Under the pieces are notes generated by a model that was not told where the DNA came from, ran no database searches, and saw only the letters and a program-made list of their open reading frames with translations. A program made the translations under genes and the position numbers. Positions 36,500 through 45,513 of a DNA stretch of 64,000 nucleotides are shown here, one piece after another (position 1 is the stretch's first letter; each line of letters opens with the position of its first letter). Source of the DNA: DASRFR01 sp035651455 (GTDB lineage Bacteria > Acidobacteriota > Terriglobia > Terriglobales > Acidobacteriaceae). The stretch is taken from NCBI GenBank assembly GCA_035651455.1, contig DASRFR010000047.1, positions 248,001-312,000 of the forward strand. Reading direction: 5' to 3'.

Positions 36500-38077
36500 T
36501 TAAGGAGTCGGGATCGCCGCCGAGACCTGATTCGAATAGGTACTTTCATTCCCACCCGAGTCGACTGCCGTGGTTACATAGTAATAAGTTTGGCCCGCTT
36601 GGACGCCCGAATCGGTATACGCAGTTGTGGGGTCCAGAGAGTTGATCATGGTATATGGGCCGCCCGAAGTGAGGCCCCGATAGACGTTGTAACCGATCAC
36701 TACTGAGGTGCTCGCCTTCCACGATAGGGCGACACTGTGTTGTGGCGGCGTGGTTCCAGTACCGGAAACACTTTCATTGGCCGGCGAGTTTGTGGCGTTG
36801 CTGACAAATGAAATCGTGCCCGAGGCCGCGCCCGCAGTCTGAGGCGTGAAGGTCACGGAAAACGAAGCGCTCTGCCCTATGCCGAGAGTCAGTGGCAAAG
36901 AGATGCCACTCAGAGTAAAGACGGAATTGCTCGAACTATCAGAAGTGAGCGTCACGCTGGCGCCACTGGCGGTTATCGTCCCCGTTTGAGTTTGACTGCC
37001 GCCCACCACGACGTTTCCGAAATTCATCGACGCAGGAGAGACCGTCAGTTGGCCCGGGCTGGTCGCGGTGCCGGATAGCGAGATGGAGAGATTTGGATTG
37101 GACGCAGTCGAGGTCACCGAAATGCTTCCGCTGTCATTACCGGCGGCAGTCGGGGCGAAGGTGGCGTTAAAAGTAAAGCTCTTACCTGCTGCCAGGGTCA
37201 TGGGCAAGGTTAATCCCGAAACACTGAATCCGGGACCGGTTGCCGAAACTTGTGAGACCGTCACGCTTGATCCGCCAGTATTGGTAAGCGTCTCGGAAAG
37301 CGACAGGCTGCTCCCTACTTGCACGCTGCCGAAATTCAATGAAGCTGGATTCGCGACTAAGGTTCCCGCGGCAACCGCTGTACCACTAAGCAAGATGTTC
37401 AGTGGCGAGTTGACCGCAGTGCTGGTAATAGCCACAGTACCGGTGAAGTTGCCCGTCCATTGCGGAGAAAACGAGACGGTGAAGCTCTGACTTTGTCCGG
37501 CGGCGAGTGTCAGCGGGACATTCAATCCGCTAATGCTGAAACCACTGCCACTGGGGGCCGCACTCGAAATGGATATCGAGGATGATCCGGAGTTGGTGAT
37601 GGTTTCGGTCAGTGATTGCGTGGTGCCGACTGTGACGTTGGAAAACGTCAAGCTGCTGGGATTCGCAACCAGGGTGCCTGCGCTGGTGCCAGTGCCGTAC
37701 AAAGATATCGAGTTCGACTGATTGCCGTGACTCATGGAGTTCGTGAGCACGATGCTGCCGACCACATACCCCGTATTCAGCGGAGCAAATGTGGACGACA
37801 GGTTAGTGCTTTGTCCCGGATCCAGAGTGAGTGGCAAAGCAATAGGAGTAAAACTGAACCCCGGTCCACTGACCGTGATCTGGGAGATGGTAAGCGTTGC
37901 CTTGCCCTTATTGGTCAAAGCGATGGCTAACGTGCTGCTGCCTCCCACGGCAACATTGCCGAAATTCACGGAACGATTTGGGTTGATACCTGCGGACAAT
38001 AGTAGGGGCGAGATAAGAATGCCGAGGAGGGTTAGACAAGTCCAACCGGTTCTCCATAGCAAATAGGGACGTTTCAA
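36500..38077 (-). CDS. Choice-of-anchor-D protein with 4 Ig-like repeats and FN3
   Basis: TTG at 38077 is preferred because AGAGAGG lies 7 bases upstream; an in-frame GTG at 38110 has no ribosome site. A signal peptide follows (WTCLTLLGILISPLLLSAG). Four repeats begin near INPNRSVNFGNVAVGGS, NPSSLTFSNVTVGTT, NPASLNFGSVQVGSS and SPASMNFGNVVVGGS; the FN3 end is HSVALSWKASTSVVIGYNVY through STYSNQVSAAIP. The last repeat plus FN3 is closest to the same part of the downstream paralogue, pointing to tandem duplication. About 525 residues. Secreted, function unknown. Confidence 0.85.
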   Translation of the reverse strand: MKRPYLLWRTGWTCLTLLGILISPLLLSAGINPNRSVNFGNVAVGGSSTLAIALTNKGKATLTISQITVSGPGFSFTPIALPLTLDPGQSTNLSSTFAPLNTGYVVGSIVLTNSMSHGNQSNSISLYGTGTSAGTLVANPSSLTFSNVTVGTTQSLTETITNSGSSSISISSAAPSGSGFSISGLNVPLTLAAGQSQSFTVSFSPQWTGNFTGTVAITSTAVNSPLNILLSGTAVAAGTLVANPASLNFGSVQVGSSLSLSETLTNTGGSSVTVSQVSATGPGFSVSGLTLPMTLAAGKSFTFNATFAPTAAGNDSGSISVTSTASNPNLSISLSGTATSPGQLTVSPASMNFGNVVVGGSQTQTGTITASGASVTLTSDSSSNSVFTLSGISLPLTLGIGQSASFSVTFTPQTAGAASGTISFVSNATNSPANESVSGTGTTPPQHSVALSWKASTSVVIGYNVYRGLTSGGPYTMINSLDPTTAYTDSGVQAGQTYYYVTTAVDSGGNESTYSNQVSAAIPTP

Positions 38078-38492
38078 GGCGTCGCCTCTCTTGCTCGTGC
38101 CTATCGGCACGGGGGGATGATGGAGCCGCAGCGAACGATGTGCTTACCGACTACCTCGGGGCATTTTTCGTACGCTATTGCGCGATTATCAACGCTGGCG
38201 AAAAGATCTCTAGATGACGAACGTGCATCCCAGACTCTCGGAAGTACATACCCCAGCTGTCGAACGAAAGACATGCACTAATGAGTACCGAGGAGGAGAA
38301 ACAAACATTTCTGCCACGCGGTAAACAGCTTGGAGTGGCCGGGGTCCGTGCGTGCTTTGGTGTTGGAAGTGAGAGTCGCGTGCGAATAGATGTGCGGAAT
38401 TCGGGTCGCTCATCTCGGCCGCCGGTTATGGATGTGCCCTCGTAACATGGCCGGCCGCACGGAGCCAAAGCTCCGAAATCATCTCTTCAGAG
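38078..38492 (+). other. Intergenic stretch between two paralogues
   Basis: About 415 bases. A 54-codon plus-strand frame (38282-38446) starting ATGAGTACC lacks a ribosome site and any known motif and is not called. No hairpin with T-run was seen. Confidence 0.35.
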
Positions 38493-40505
38493 CTAAGGTG
38501 TGGGAATTACGGCTTGGACCTCATTGGAGTAAGTACTCTCTCCACCGCTGGAGTTGACAGCGGTCGCGACGTAGTAATAAGTTGCGCCCGCCTGCACAGC
38601 GGAATCCGTATAAGCAGTATTGGGGTCGAGACTGGAGTTGATTTTCGAGTACGGTCCACCATGATTTGCACCGCGATAGACGTTGTATCCGGCTACCACC
38701 GACGTACTCGCGGTCCAGGTCAGATCGACGCTGTGCTGCGGCGGCGCAGTGCCAGTGCCGGAGACTGACTCCACGGTCGGCGAGGTGGTCGCATTGCTTA
38801 CAAACGTAATCGCCCCGGACGCGCTACCGGAGCTTTGTGGCGTGAACGTAACCGTAAAAGATGCGTTCTGCCCCGCGTTGATGGTCACAGGAAACGAAAT
38901 TCCGCTCAGGACAAACTCGGCGCTGTTGGAACTTCCCGAGCTTACGGTGACATTGCCGCCACTGGCGGAAAGCGTGCCTGAGCTGCTATGGCTCTGTCCG
39001 ACCACCACGCTGCCCAGGTTCATAGATGTCGGCGAGACGCTGAGCTGGCTAGGCGTGAATCCGTTGCCCGAAAGTGGAATCGAGAGGTTCGGGTTAGGCG
39101 CGTCGGAAATGATCGAAATGCTTCCGCTGCTGTTTCCGTTCTTTGTAGGAGCGAACGAGACATTGAAGGTCGCGCTCTGACCAGCCGCAATTGTTCGCGG
39201 GACAGTAAGCCCGCTGAAACTAAAGCCGCTGCCGGTGGCCGAGGCTTGACTCACCGTAATGCTTGACGTCGAGGAGTTGGTCAGACTCTCGGAAAGCGTC
39301 TGCTTATTTCCTACTTGGACGTTGCCAAAATTAAGACTGGAAGGGCTTGCCGTCAATGAACCCGCGGCCAGGCCGGTTGCTGAAATAGCGACGTTTAACG
39401 TGGAGTTGGACGCGTCGCTTACGATTGCAAGGTTGCCATTGACGGCACCCGAGGCCTGAGGCGCAAACGTGACGGTAATCGTTTCACTGGCGCCGGCGCC
39501 CAGCGTGGAAGGCACGGTCAAGCCGGTGAAAGTAAGTCCGGAGCCAGTCATGGCCGCCTGCGAAATAATTACGGCGCTGCCGCCCGAATTCGTGAGCTGG
39601 AAGGTTTGCGACTGAGTGTCGCCAATTTGTACGCTCCCCATGCTGACGCTGCCGGGATTGGCGACCAACGTTCCCGCCGTCACTCCGGCTCCGGCCAATG
39701 CAATGTTGACGCTGGCCGTATCGCCGACAATCGCAACCGAACCGGTGACTGCGCCCGTAGCCTGCGGGCTGAACGTTACATTCAGGGTTGCACTTTGGCC
39801 GGCAGCCAGGCTCGCGGGCGCTGTCAGGCCGCTCACAGCAAATCCGGTACCGCTGGCGCTTACTTCCGAAATGTTGATGCCAGACGTGCCAGCATTGCTG
39901 ACATTCACTGCCAAACTCTGCGTACTGCCAATCAGCACATTTCCGAACGTGAGGCTCGGCGGGTTCGCGGTCAACATGCCCGAAGCCACACCGGTGCCAG
40001 CGAGAGGCAAAGTCACGGCAGGATTGGAGGCGTCACTAGTTATCGAAAGAGATCCGCTTGCCGCACCAGTGGCCTCAGGGGAAAAGATCAACGAAACAGT
40101 CGCGCTCTGGCCGGCGGCAAGAGTCGTGGGGAGGGTCATGCCGGAAAAAGCGAATCCGCTTCCAGATGCTGCAGCCTGCGATATTGTGAGGGCAACGCCG
40201 CCGGTGTTACTTACGGTGGCCGCAATCTTCTTCGTGGTCCCTACTGGAACATTCCCAAAATTTATGCTGGCGGGAGAGACGTCGAGCTGGCCGGCAATCG
40301 AGCCGCCGTTTGAGGGCTTTGGATTTGCACTGACCCCCTGGCAGCCTGACAGCGTGACCAGCAGCAACCCTACAACAGCGAGCTGAAGCAGCCGTGTCGG
40401 GAATTCATGGTTGATTGCTGCGGCATCAGCCGCTAGCGAGACACCCTCGCGCGACTCGGAACGATGTGACCGTAGCTGTGATCCTAGTGCGGAGAAATTG
40501 GTCAT
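38493..40505 (-). CDS. Choice-of-anchor-D lipoprotein with 5 Ig-like repeats and FN3
   Basis: ATG at 40505 gives a 670-residue product. Its signal peptide sits about 40 residues in (LLQLAVVGLLLVTLSGCQG), and LSGC is a lipobox, so this paralogue is membrane-anchored by lipid, unlike its two neighbours. Five repeats start near SPASINFGNVPVGTT, PPSLTFGNVLIGST, PGSVSMGSVQIGDT, SPSSLNFGNVQVGNK and SPTSMNLGSVVVGQS. The FN3 tail is HSVDLTWTASTSVVAGYNVY through STYSNEVQAVIP. The start is uncertain because of the long polar leader before the lipobox; a start nearer the hydrophobic core was not found with a good ribosome site. Surface lipoprotein; function unknown. Confidence 0.84.
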   Translation of the reverse strand: MTNFSALGSQLRSHRSESREGVSLAADAAAINHEFPTRLLQLAVVGLLLVTLSGCQGVSANPKPSNGGSIAGQLDVSPASINFGNVPVGTTKKIAATVSNTGGVALTISQAAASGSGFAFSGMTLPTTLAAGQSATVSLIFSPEATGAASGSLSITSDASNPAVTLPLAGTGVASGMLTANPPSLTFGNVLIGSTQSLAVNVSNAGTSGINISEVSASGTGFAVSGLTAPASLAAGQSATLNVTFSPQATGAVTGSVAIVGDTASVNIALAGAGVTAGTLVANPGSVSMGSVQIGDTQSQTFQLTNSGGSAVIISQAAMTGSGLTFTGLTVPSTLGAGASETITVTFAPQASGAVNGNLAIVSDASNSTLNVAISATGLAAGSLTASPSSLNFGNVQVGNKQTLSESLTNSSTSSITVSQASATGSGFSFSGLTVPRTIAAGQSATFNVSFAPTKNGNSSGSISIISDAPNPNLSIPLSGNGFTPSQLSVSPTSMNLGSVVVGQSHSSSGTLSASGGNVTVSSGSSNSAEFVLSGISFPVTINAGQNASFTVTFTPQSSGSASGAITFVSNATTSPTVESVSGTGTAPPQHSVDLTWTASTSVVAGYNVYRGANHGGPYSKINSSLDPNTAYTDSAVQAGATYYYVATAVNSSGGESTYSNEVQAVIPTP

Positions 40506-41027
40506 GATGGCCCGATTCGCAGTGCTTAGCGCAATCGCACGCTGATTGTGCTGCCTGTAGCAAAGCTTGAACACCTCTCAGAAGGTCAGCCATCAATCTG
40601 ACGAGGGACCACGGAGCAGTAACGGGTGGGTGGCCGATCGTACACTCTCTAAAGGGTTGCTGGCTTTCATGCTTTTGGACTAACACTCGCAAGTGATTCC
40701 GGCTTTAGAGATTTGGGATTAAAGGTAATCTCGCGAACTTATGTGAACACAGGCAGTTGTAAGCGACCATGCCCATTCGTGCGGCTCTTCGAACCGGCCT
40801 GTGGATGCCGGTCTTGGCGATTCACACGATAAACGGCCAGGGATGTCTTGTTGGGGCAGGTGCCCATTCGGACCAGGTGCGTGCGCACGCACGCGAATAA
40901 GGCTTAAGACTTCTGAGTGTCGCAAATCTTCAATTGAGGACAAAATGGCCGGCATAGGAAGCGGACAGCCATTCTGAGGTAGAGTTGTAGTGCTTAAGAG
41001 GACAGGTCTAGGAGCTCGGAGCTACAG
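40506..41027 (+). other. Intergenic stretch, mostly unassigned
   Basis: About 520 bases between the lipoprotein start and the terminator of the next gene. It contains a 16-bp perfect palindrome, GTGCGTGCGCACGCAC, at 40877-40892; no gene or promoter is convincing. Confidence 0.35.
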
Positions 41028-41055
41028 AAAAATGGGCGCAGCCGAAGCTGCGCCC
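41028..41055 (-). terminator. Intrinsic terminator of the VPEGG protein gene
   Basis: On the minus strand GGGCGCAGC-TTCG-GCTGCGCCC forms a 9-bp stem with a UUCG tetraloop, followed by A and five T residues. It begins 21 bases after the stop at 41077. Confidence 0.88.
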
Positions 41056-41076
41056 GAGTAATAAGGAGAAGCGCTC

Positions 41077-41775
41077 TTACGCCAGTTCTCTGCCCTGTTT
41101 GTTCCGCCAGAAGATCGCCGCAAAGCATGCGAGCCCGGCGGTGAGCAGATAAACAATTGGGTTTCCACCCTCAGGCACCTTCATGCTCAAGAATTCCTGG
41201 GGCGGAGTCGTGCTGCAGTTCCCTGCCGGACACTTATAGTCTCCAGTCGGAACGTACACCGTGAAATTCGAAAAATCTGCGGAAGAGTAGTTTTGCGATG
41301 CTGCTTGATTCAGCCAGCCTTGCGCGGCTGCGCCCCAAGCAGAGTTGTAGGCGCTCAGATAAGGAATTGCGTTCTTGTCGAACACCGCCCACGCCGCGAA
41401 CTGAATTTCGCCGATGGTGGTTGGGTTTGTGGCCGCAAGGAGCTGAGTGACCAGCCACGCGGCTTCATTGTAGAGTTGCGTCTGTTGCGACCCCGAAAGA
41501 TTCCATTTCTGAGTATTCAGAGTCGAACCCAGACTGGAGAAAGTCGTCGAGCTGGCAGTCCATGACTCACCCAGGTAGGTTTCATCTGCGAAGTCATCAC
41601 AGATGACGGTAGTAGTGACGCCATTCACGGTTGCCGTGTACGGACCTACATAAACGCCCGCCATAACGATATTGCCTGCGCTGGTGAGCGTCATGCTGTC
41701 GGCCACCGCGAACGGAGCTAACAACAGCAGAAACGCGGCCGCGAAGAGCCAACGCTTCTGAACAGCTGTCGACAT
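41077..41775 (-). CDS. Exported protein with PEP-CTERM-like (VPEGG) sorting tail
   Basis: The ATG at 41775 has AGGAGG 9 bases upstream and is followed by a signal peptide (RWLFAAAFLLLLAPFAVA). The 232-residue protein ends with KVPEGGNPIVYLLTAGLACF, a hydrophobic helix and the basic tail WRNKQGRELA. This tripartite end is the layout of exosortase-processed PEP-CTERM proteins, with VPEGG in place of VPEPS. The mature part has a Cys pair and many Thr/Ser/Asn residues, and resembles PEP-CTERM surface proteins with the VICDDF motif. No exosortase is encoded in this window. Expected to be anchored or released at the envelope; role unknown. Confidence 0.82.
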   Translation of the reverse strand: MSTAVQKRWLFAAAFLLLLAPFAVADSMTLTSAGNIVMAGVYVGPYTATVNGVTTTVICDDFADETYLGESWTASSTTFSSLGSTLNTQKWNLSGSQQTQLYNEAAWLVTQLLAATNPTTIGEIQFAAWAVFDKNAIPYLSAYNSAWGAAAQGWLNQAASQNYSSADFSNFTVYVPTGDYKCPAGNCSTTPPQEFLSMKVPEGGNPIVYLLTAGLACFAAIFWRNKQGRELA

Positions 41776-42071
41776 TGATCGTCCTCCTAGGATTGGCGGG
41801 GGAGGAGGTTTTATCGCGCGAATATTAAGGGGAGGAGTTCGGGAGAGAAATATCCAGGCACTACTGTTATCGCGTGCTCTGGAAAGCTTGTCAAGATTGA
41901 TAGTTTTTGCTGTTAAACATGCACGGCTGTGCAACGTACGGCATTATCTTGCACAAGGAAAATGCCAAAATGGGTCAATTAGTGGGTAAATACGGGGACG
42001 AAAGCGGCACATTTTTGCATGTTAGCAATGACCGCCGTGATTGCGAGGGCAAAGCCTAACTCAACCCCGCA
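41776..42071 (+). other. Intergenic stretch upstream of the VPEGG gene
   Basis: About 295 bases; the 41870-41990 part is A/T-rich and probably carries the promoter of the VPEGG gene, but no clear -35/-10 pair was seen. Confidence 0.3.
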
Positions 42072-43139
42072 TTAACCGCTCGGATGGCGATGCAGCACCG
42101 GCTCTTGCTCATCGTCAGATTTTGCGCCTGAATCTGGCTCGTCGTTGGTGTGTCGGTGAAGCTTGGGCTTCCCGTCATGAGTGATGTGGTAAGAGACGAG
42201 CGAGGATCCCAGTCGAGCTTTTACCTCCTCGAATTCACTGGTATCGAGAATGTAATCGGAACGCGTCGGCAGCATGATGGCAATTTCTTTTTGGGCCCGC
42301 CTGATGCGATCGTCTGTCATGGGATGCGTCGCAAAGGCTTTTGCCACCAGTTTGCGAGAATGCTTTTTGCGAGACTGAAGTTTCTCGAAAAATTGTACGA
42401 AAGCCTGGGGATCGTAACCCGTCGCGTACTCGTACTCGACGCCCAGCAGGTCCGCCTCTCTCTCAGCGTCCCGTGTGTACTTGAGAAATGACATGGGTCC
42501 GGCCACGCCGGCCAGGCTGCGGAGCGCCATCCCGGCGGGGCCGCCAAGGTAGAGCAGAGGCACTGACAGCGCATTCCAGATCTGCTGTCGGGTTTCGGCC
42601 CGAGTGGCATGACGGGCAGCGACATGCGCGATTTCATGAGCCATGAGTCCCGCTAACTCAGCTTCATTGTCAGCAGCCAGAATCAACCCCGTGTTGACAT
42701 AGAAGAAGCCGCCGGGCAGAGCAAACGCATTGATTTCGTCTGACTCGATGACCTTAATAGTGAACGGAACCTGAGCATCCGAGTGACGCACAATGATCTG
42801 GCCAATTCGGTTCACATATTCGGTAATGACCGGATCGTTGACCAGCTTGCTGGTGAGATCGACGGTTGTGGCAAGTTGCTGACCCAGTTGTTCCTCTCTC
42901 TCGATGGAATACAGGTTCAGGCCACTGCCTATGTTGCGATGCCCAATCCGGTCGATGTCGTATTTCATATCCTTATTGCGGATGTGTGGAGTGACCACTC
43001 CGCTTTGCGCCGCGCTGACCGAAGGCACAGCAGACGCGGACGAATAAGCATCCTCCGCCTGCACTGAGACTGCCAAGAGGGCGAAAGGCAGCGAGGCAAG
43101 AAGTAGCCTTGAAAAAAGTCGGAGGGAAAGGACCCGCAT
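42072..43139 (-). CDS. M48-family zinc metalloprotease, exported
   Basis: A 355-residue protease. ATG at 43139 is preferred over two upstream in-frame codons because GGAAGGA is 7 bases upstream and a signal peptide follows directly (SRLLLASLPFALLAVSVQA). The zinc motif HEIAHVAARH near 166 and the downstream EREADLLG (third ligand Glu) are diagnostic of M48 (BepA/LoiP/YggG type). A C-terminal region with THPMTDDRIRRAQ is also typical. It should act in the periplasm on misfolded envelope proteins. No TPR repeats follow, unlike BepA. The gene is divergent from the MscS gene. Confidence 0.92.
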   Translation of the reverse strand: MRVLSLRLFSRLLLASLPFALLAVSVQAEDAYSSASAVPSVSAAQSGVVTPHIRNKDMKYDIDRIGHRNIGSGLNLYSIEREEQLGQQLATTVDLTSKLVNDPVITEYVNRIGQIIVRHSDAQVPFTIKVIESDEINAFALPGGFFYVNTGLILAADNEAELAGLMAHEIAHVAARHATRAETRQQIWNALSVPLLYLGGPAGMALRSLAGVAGPMSFLKYTRDAEREADLLGVEYEYATGYDPQAFVQFFEKLQSRKKHSRKLVAKAFATHPMTDDRIRRAQKEIAIMLPTRSDYILDTSEFEEVKARLGSSLVSYHITHDGKPKLHRHTNDEPDSGAKSDDEQEPVLHRHPSG

Positions 43140-43525
43140 GCGTGTCCTTCCAATGCTGCAACGAAGCAAGCGCGACGGGCGCATAGCGGCCAGCCTGGTG
43201 AAAAAATGGCGGAAATGGAACGGCACAACCGTAATACTGGCTGAAGAGTGTACCACCAGTTTGAGAACATACTGTCAGCAATTTGCTCCATAACCGGAGG
43301 CGAAGCTCTGGCGCCCAGTACGGGAGCGCTGCTGGGTTGCAGGAAATGCAAGCCCCCGGTAGAACGGCATCAGGAGTCTCGCCGTTGCAACCCGCGGGAT
43401 GTCGTGATCGATTACACTGAGCTTGAGAGCGCGTTTCAAACAGCGCGGTGCAGAAGGTCTACGCTCCACTTAGCGGGCCGGATCGCGTTGTGCCTCGCTT
43501 TTGTCAATAAATGACCCTGAGGAAA
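43140..43525 (+). other. Divergent promoter region, M48 protease / MscS channel
   Basis: About 385 bases; no gene. Short open frames lack motifs. Promoters for both genes must lie here but are not clear. Confidence 0.35.
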
Positions 43526-45505
43526 ATGACGTCAATTCTCCCCAAAAACATCGCGGTTGCTAAACGGTCCAGGAGCTGGACAAGCGAAGTCCGTATTGGA
43601 GCCGTAGCTCTGCTGTTGGCGCTCGCGGTGGGCAGCATGCGTTCGCAGAATCTGGCCACGGGCACAGACCGGTCAGACGTGTTGCAATTTCTGGACCAGA
43701 CGATCAACTGGTACCGGCAAATGGATATCGAGAGGAGCATTGCGACCGGACCTGACGACGTAATCATTGTTAACGATAACCGTCCGTTGGCGGATCAGAT
43801 CGTGCATCTTGGCTTCGACTACGCGAGGGCGGAAGCGGAATTTGCTCCCCCGGGCAACGTGAAGGTCGACGAGAACCAAAATTCGGGAGGATCGCGATAC
43901 CAGTCGTTGGTCCAATTAGCGAGCAAAATCGACCAGCAGATTAAAGATGCGCAGGCGGAATTACAAACCGACCGGCAGAAGTTGGAGTTCGCTAGCGGGA
44001 AGAGGCGCCGCGAGCTCGAGGCAACGGTTTCGGAGCTGCAGAGCGAAATTGATTTGGCGAACGCGCGTCGCGACATTATCCGCAACATGGCCGACTTCGT
44101 GGGAAGCTCGGCCAGCGGCAACCTGGGGACGAGCAATCTAAAAGGACAGATCGAGGCGTTATCACGCACTGTGCCCGTGGATGTTGCTGGAAGCACGAGT
44201 GGCGGCTCTTCAAGCCAATCTACCAGCCAAACGCGTGTTTCTCCCGCGATCTCTGAGAGCAAGGCTGAGCCAAGCGGGATTTGGGGCCTCACGGCCGATA
44301 TCTTTTCCCTTTCGGGTAAGTTTCGAACCATTAATGACCGGATGAAAGCGACCGATGCCTTGATGGACGCGGGCAAGCAACTGCGGAGCCCGCTAGTCGC
44401 CCGCTTGAAGGACTTGACGAGGCAAGGCGATGCCATAGCGCAGCAGGCGGATACGGCGGATCCGGCCGCATTGGCACAGCAGAAGAAACAACTAGATACG
44501 TTAACCGCCCAATTCAAGCAGCTCTCCGCCGCTACTCTGCCACTGAGCAAGCAATCCATTTTGCTCGACTTGTACAAGCGAAACTTGCTGAATTGGCAGA
44601 GCACTATCAAGAACCGCTACGCGACCGATATCAGGGGTTTATTGCTGCGGCTACTTATCCTGGTGCTGGTTCTGGGTTGCGTGCTGGGAGCGGCGGATCT
44701 TTGGCGCAAGGCGATTTACCGCTACGTTCAGGACCAGCGCCGGCGTTATCAGTTTCTTCTGATTCGCAAAATTGTCATGTGGTTTGCGATCGCTATGGTC
44801 GTGGCCTTCGCGTTTGCCAGCCAACTGGGATCGGTGGCGACTTTTGCCGGCCTGATCACAGCGGGTGTAGCGGTGGCGCTGCAGAACGTGATTCTTTCTG
44901 TGGCGGGCTACTTTTTTCTCATCGGCAAGTTCGGTATTCGAGTCGGCGATCGCGTACAGGTTGCGGGGGTTACCGGCGAAGTTGTGGAAGTCGGGCTAGT
45001 GCGGTTGCACCTCATGGAACTGAGCAGTAGCGGATCGGAGATCCCCACAGGCCGAATCGTAGCGTTCTCCAATTCCATTGTCTTCCAGCCGACCGCGGGT
45101 CTGTTCAAGCAAATTCCCGGGACGAATTTCGCCTGGCATGAAATCACGCTCACGTTGCCGGGTGATGGCGATTATCACTCTGTTCAGCGAGACCTGGCGA
45201 AGGTAGTGGACAATGTGTTTGCCGAATACAAGGACGACATGGACCGGCAACGTCGGCAGATGGAACGCACATTAGGGTACACGTCGACCAGTGAGTTTCG
45301 TCCGCGAACATATCTGCGATTCACTTCCGGTGGACTCGAGGCGGAGATCCGCTACCCAGTGACGATGAAGAACGGGAGTGAGATTGACGACCGAATCACG
45401 CGGGAGTTGGTCGATGCCATTGCCGAAAATCACCGTCAGCAAGCTGCAGGACAGGGCACACCAACGGTGAAGCTGAAGACCGATGTGCCTCCGCCTAGCG
45501 GGTAA
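43526..45505 (+). CDS. MscS-family mechanosensitive channel with long coiled-coil N-terminus
   Basis: A 659-residue inner-membrane protein. A signal-like helix near 20-40 is followed by about 320 residues with heptad-rich coiled coil (about 125-200; KIDQQIKDAQAELQTDR) and a Ser-rich linker. Membrane helices lie near 371-390, 408-430 and 435-470; the pore-lining helix GLITAGVAVALQNVILSVAG leads to the beta domain IRVGDRVQVAGVTGEV and EIPTGRIVAFSNS, which are MscS hallmarks. The large periplasmic coiled-coil region resembles MscK/MscM-type relatives. ATG at 43526 has GAGGAAA just upstream; ATG at 43511 is an alternative. It ends 8 bases from the convergent RND gene. Role: relief of osmotic downshock (family knowledge). 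Confidence 0.9.
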   Translation: MTSILPKNIAVAKRSRSWTSEVRIGAVALLLALAVGSMRSQNLATGTDRSDVLQFLDQTINWYRQMDIERSIATGPDDVIIVNDNRPLADQIVHLGFDYARAEAEFAPPGNVKVDENQNSGGSRYQSLVQLASKIDQQIKDAQAELQTDRQKLEFASGKRRRELEATVSELQSEIDLANARRDIIRNMADFVGSSASGNLGTSNLKGQIEALSRTVPVDVAGSTSGGSSSQSTSQTRVSPAISESKAEPSGIWGLTADIFSLSGKFRTINDRMKATDALMDAGKQLRSPLVARLKDLTRQGDAIAQQADTADPAALAQQKKQLDTLTAQFKQLSAATLPLSKQSILLDLYKRNLLNWQSTIKNRYATDIRGLLLRLLILVLVLGCVLGAADLWRKAIYRYVQDQRRRYQFLLIRKIVMWFAIAMVVAFAFASQLGSVATFAGLITAGVAVALQNVILSVAGYFFLIGKFGIRVGDRVQVAGVTGEVVEVGLVRLHLMELSSSGSEIPTGRIVAFSNSIVFQPTAGLFKQIPGTNFAWHEITLTLPGDGDYHSVQRDLAKVVDNVFAEYKDDMDRQRRQMERTLGYTSTSEFRPRTYLRFTSGGLEAEIRYPVTMKNGSEIDDRITRELVDAIAENHRQQAAGQGTPTVKLKTDVPPPSG

Positions 45506-45513
45506 TCTCTCAC

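Noticed and set aside
39616..40386. 256-codon and 235-codon plus-strand frames
   Set aside because: Antisense to the five-repeat lipoprotein; their apparent repetitiveness is a reflection of its Ig-like repeats.
40877..40892. Perfect 16-bp palindrome GTGCGTGCGCACGCAC as an operator or recombination site
   Set aside because: About one is expected by chance in a window of this size; no gene start or mobile element is near.
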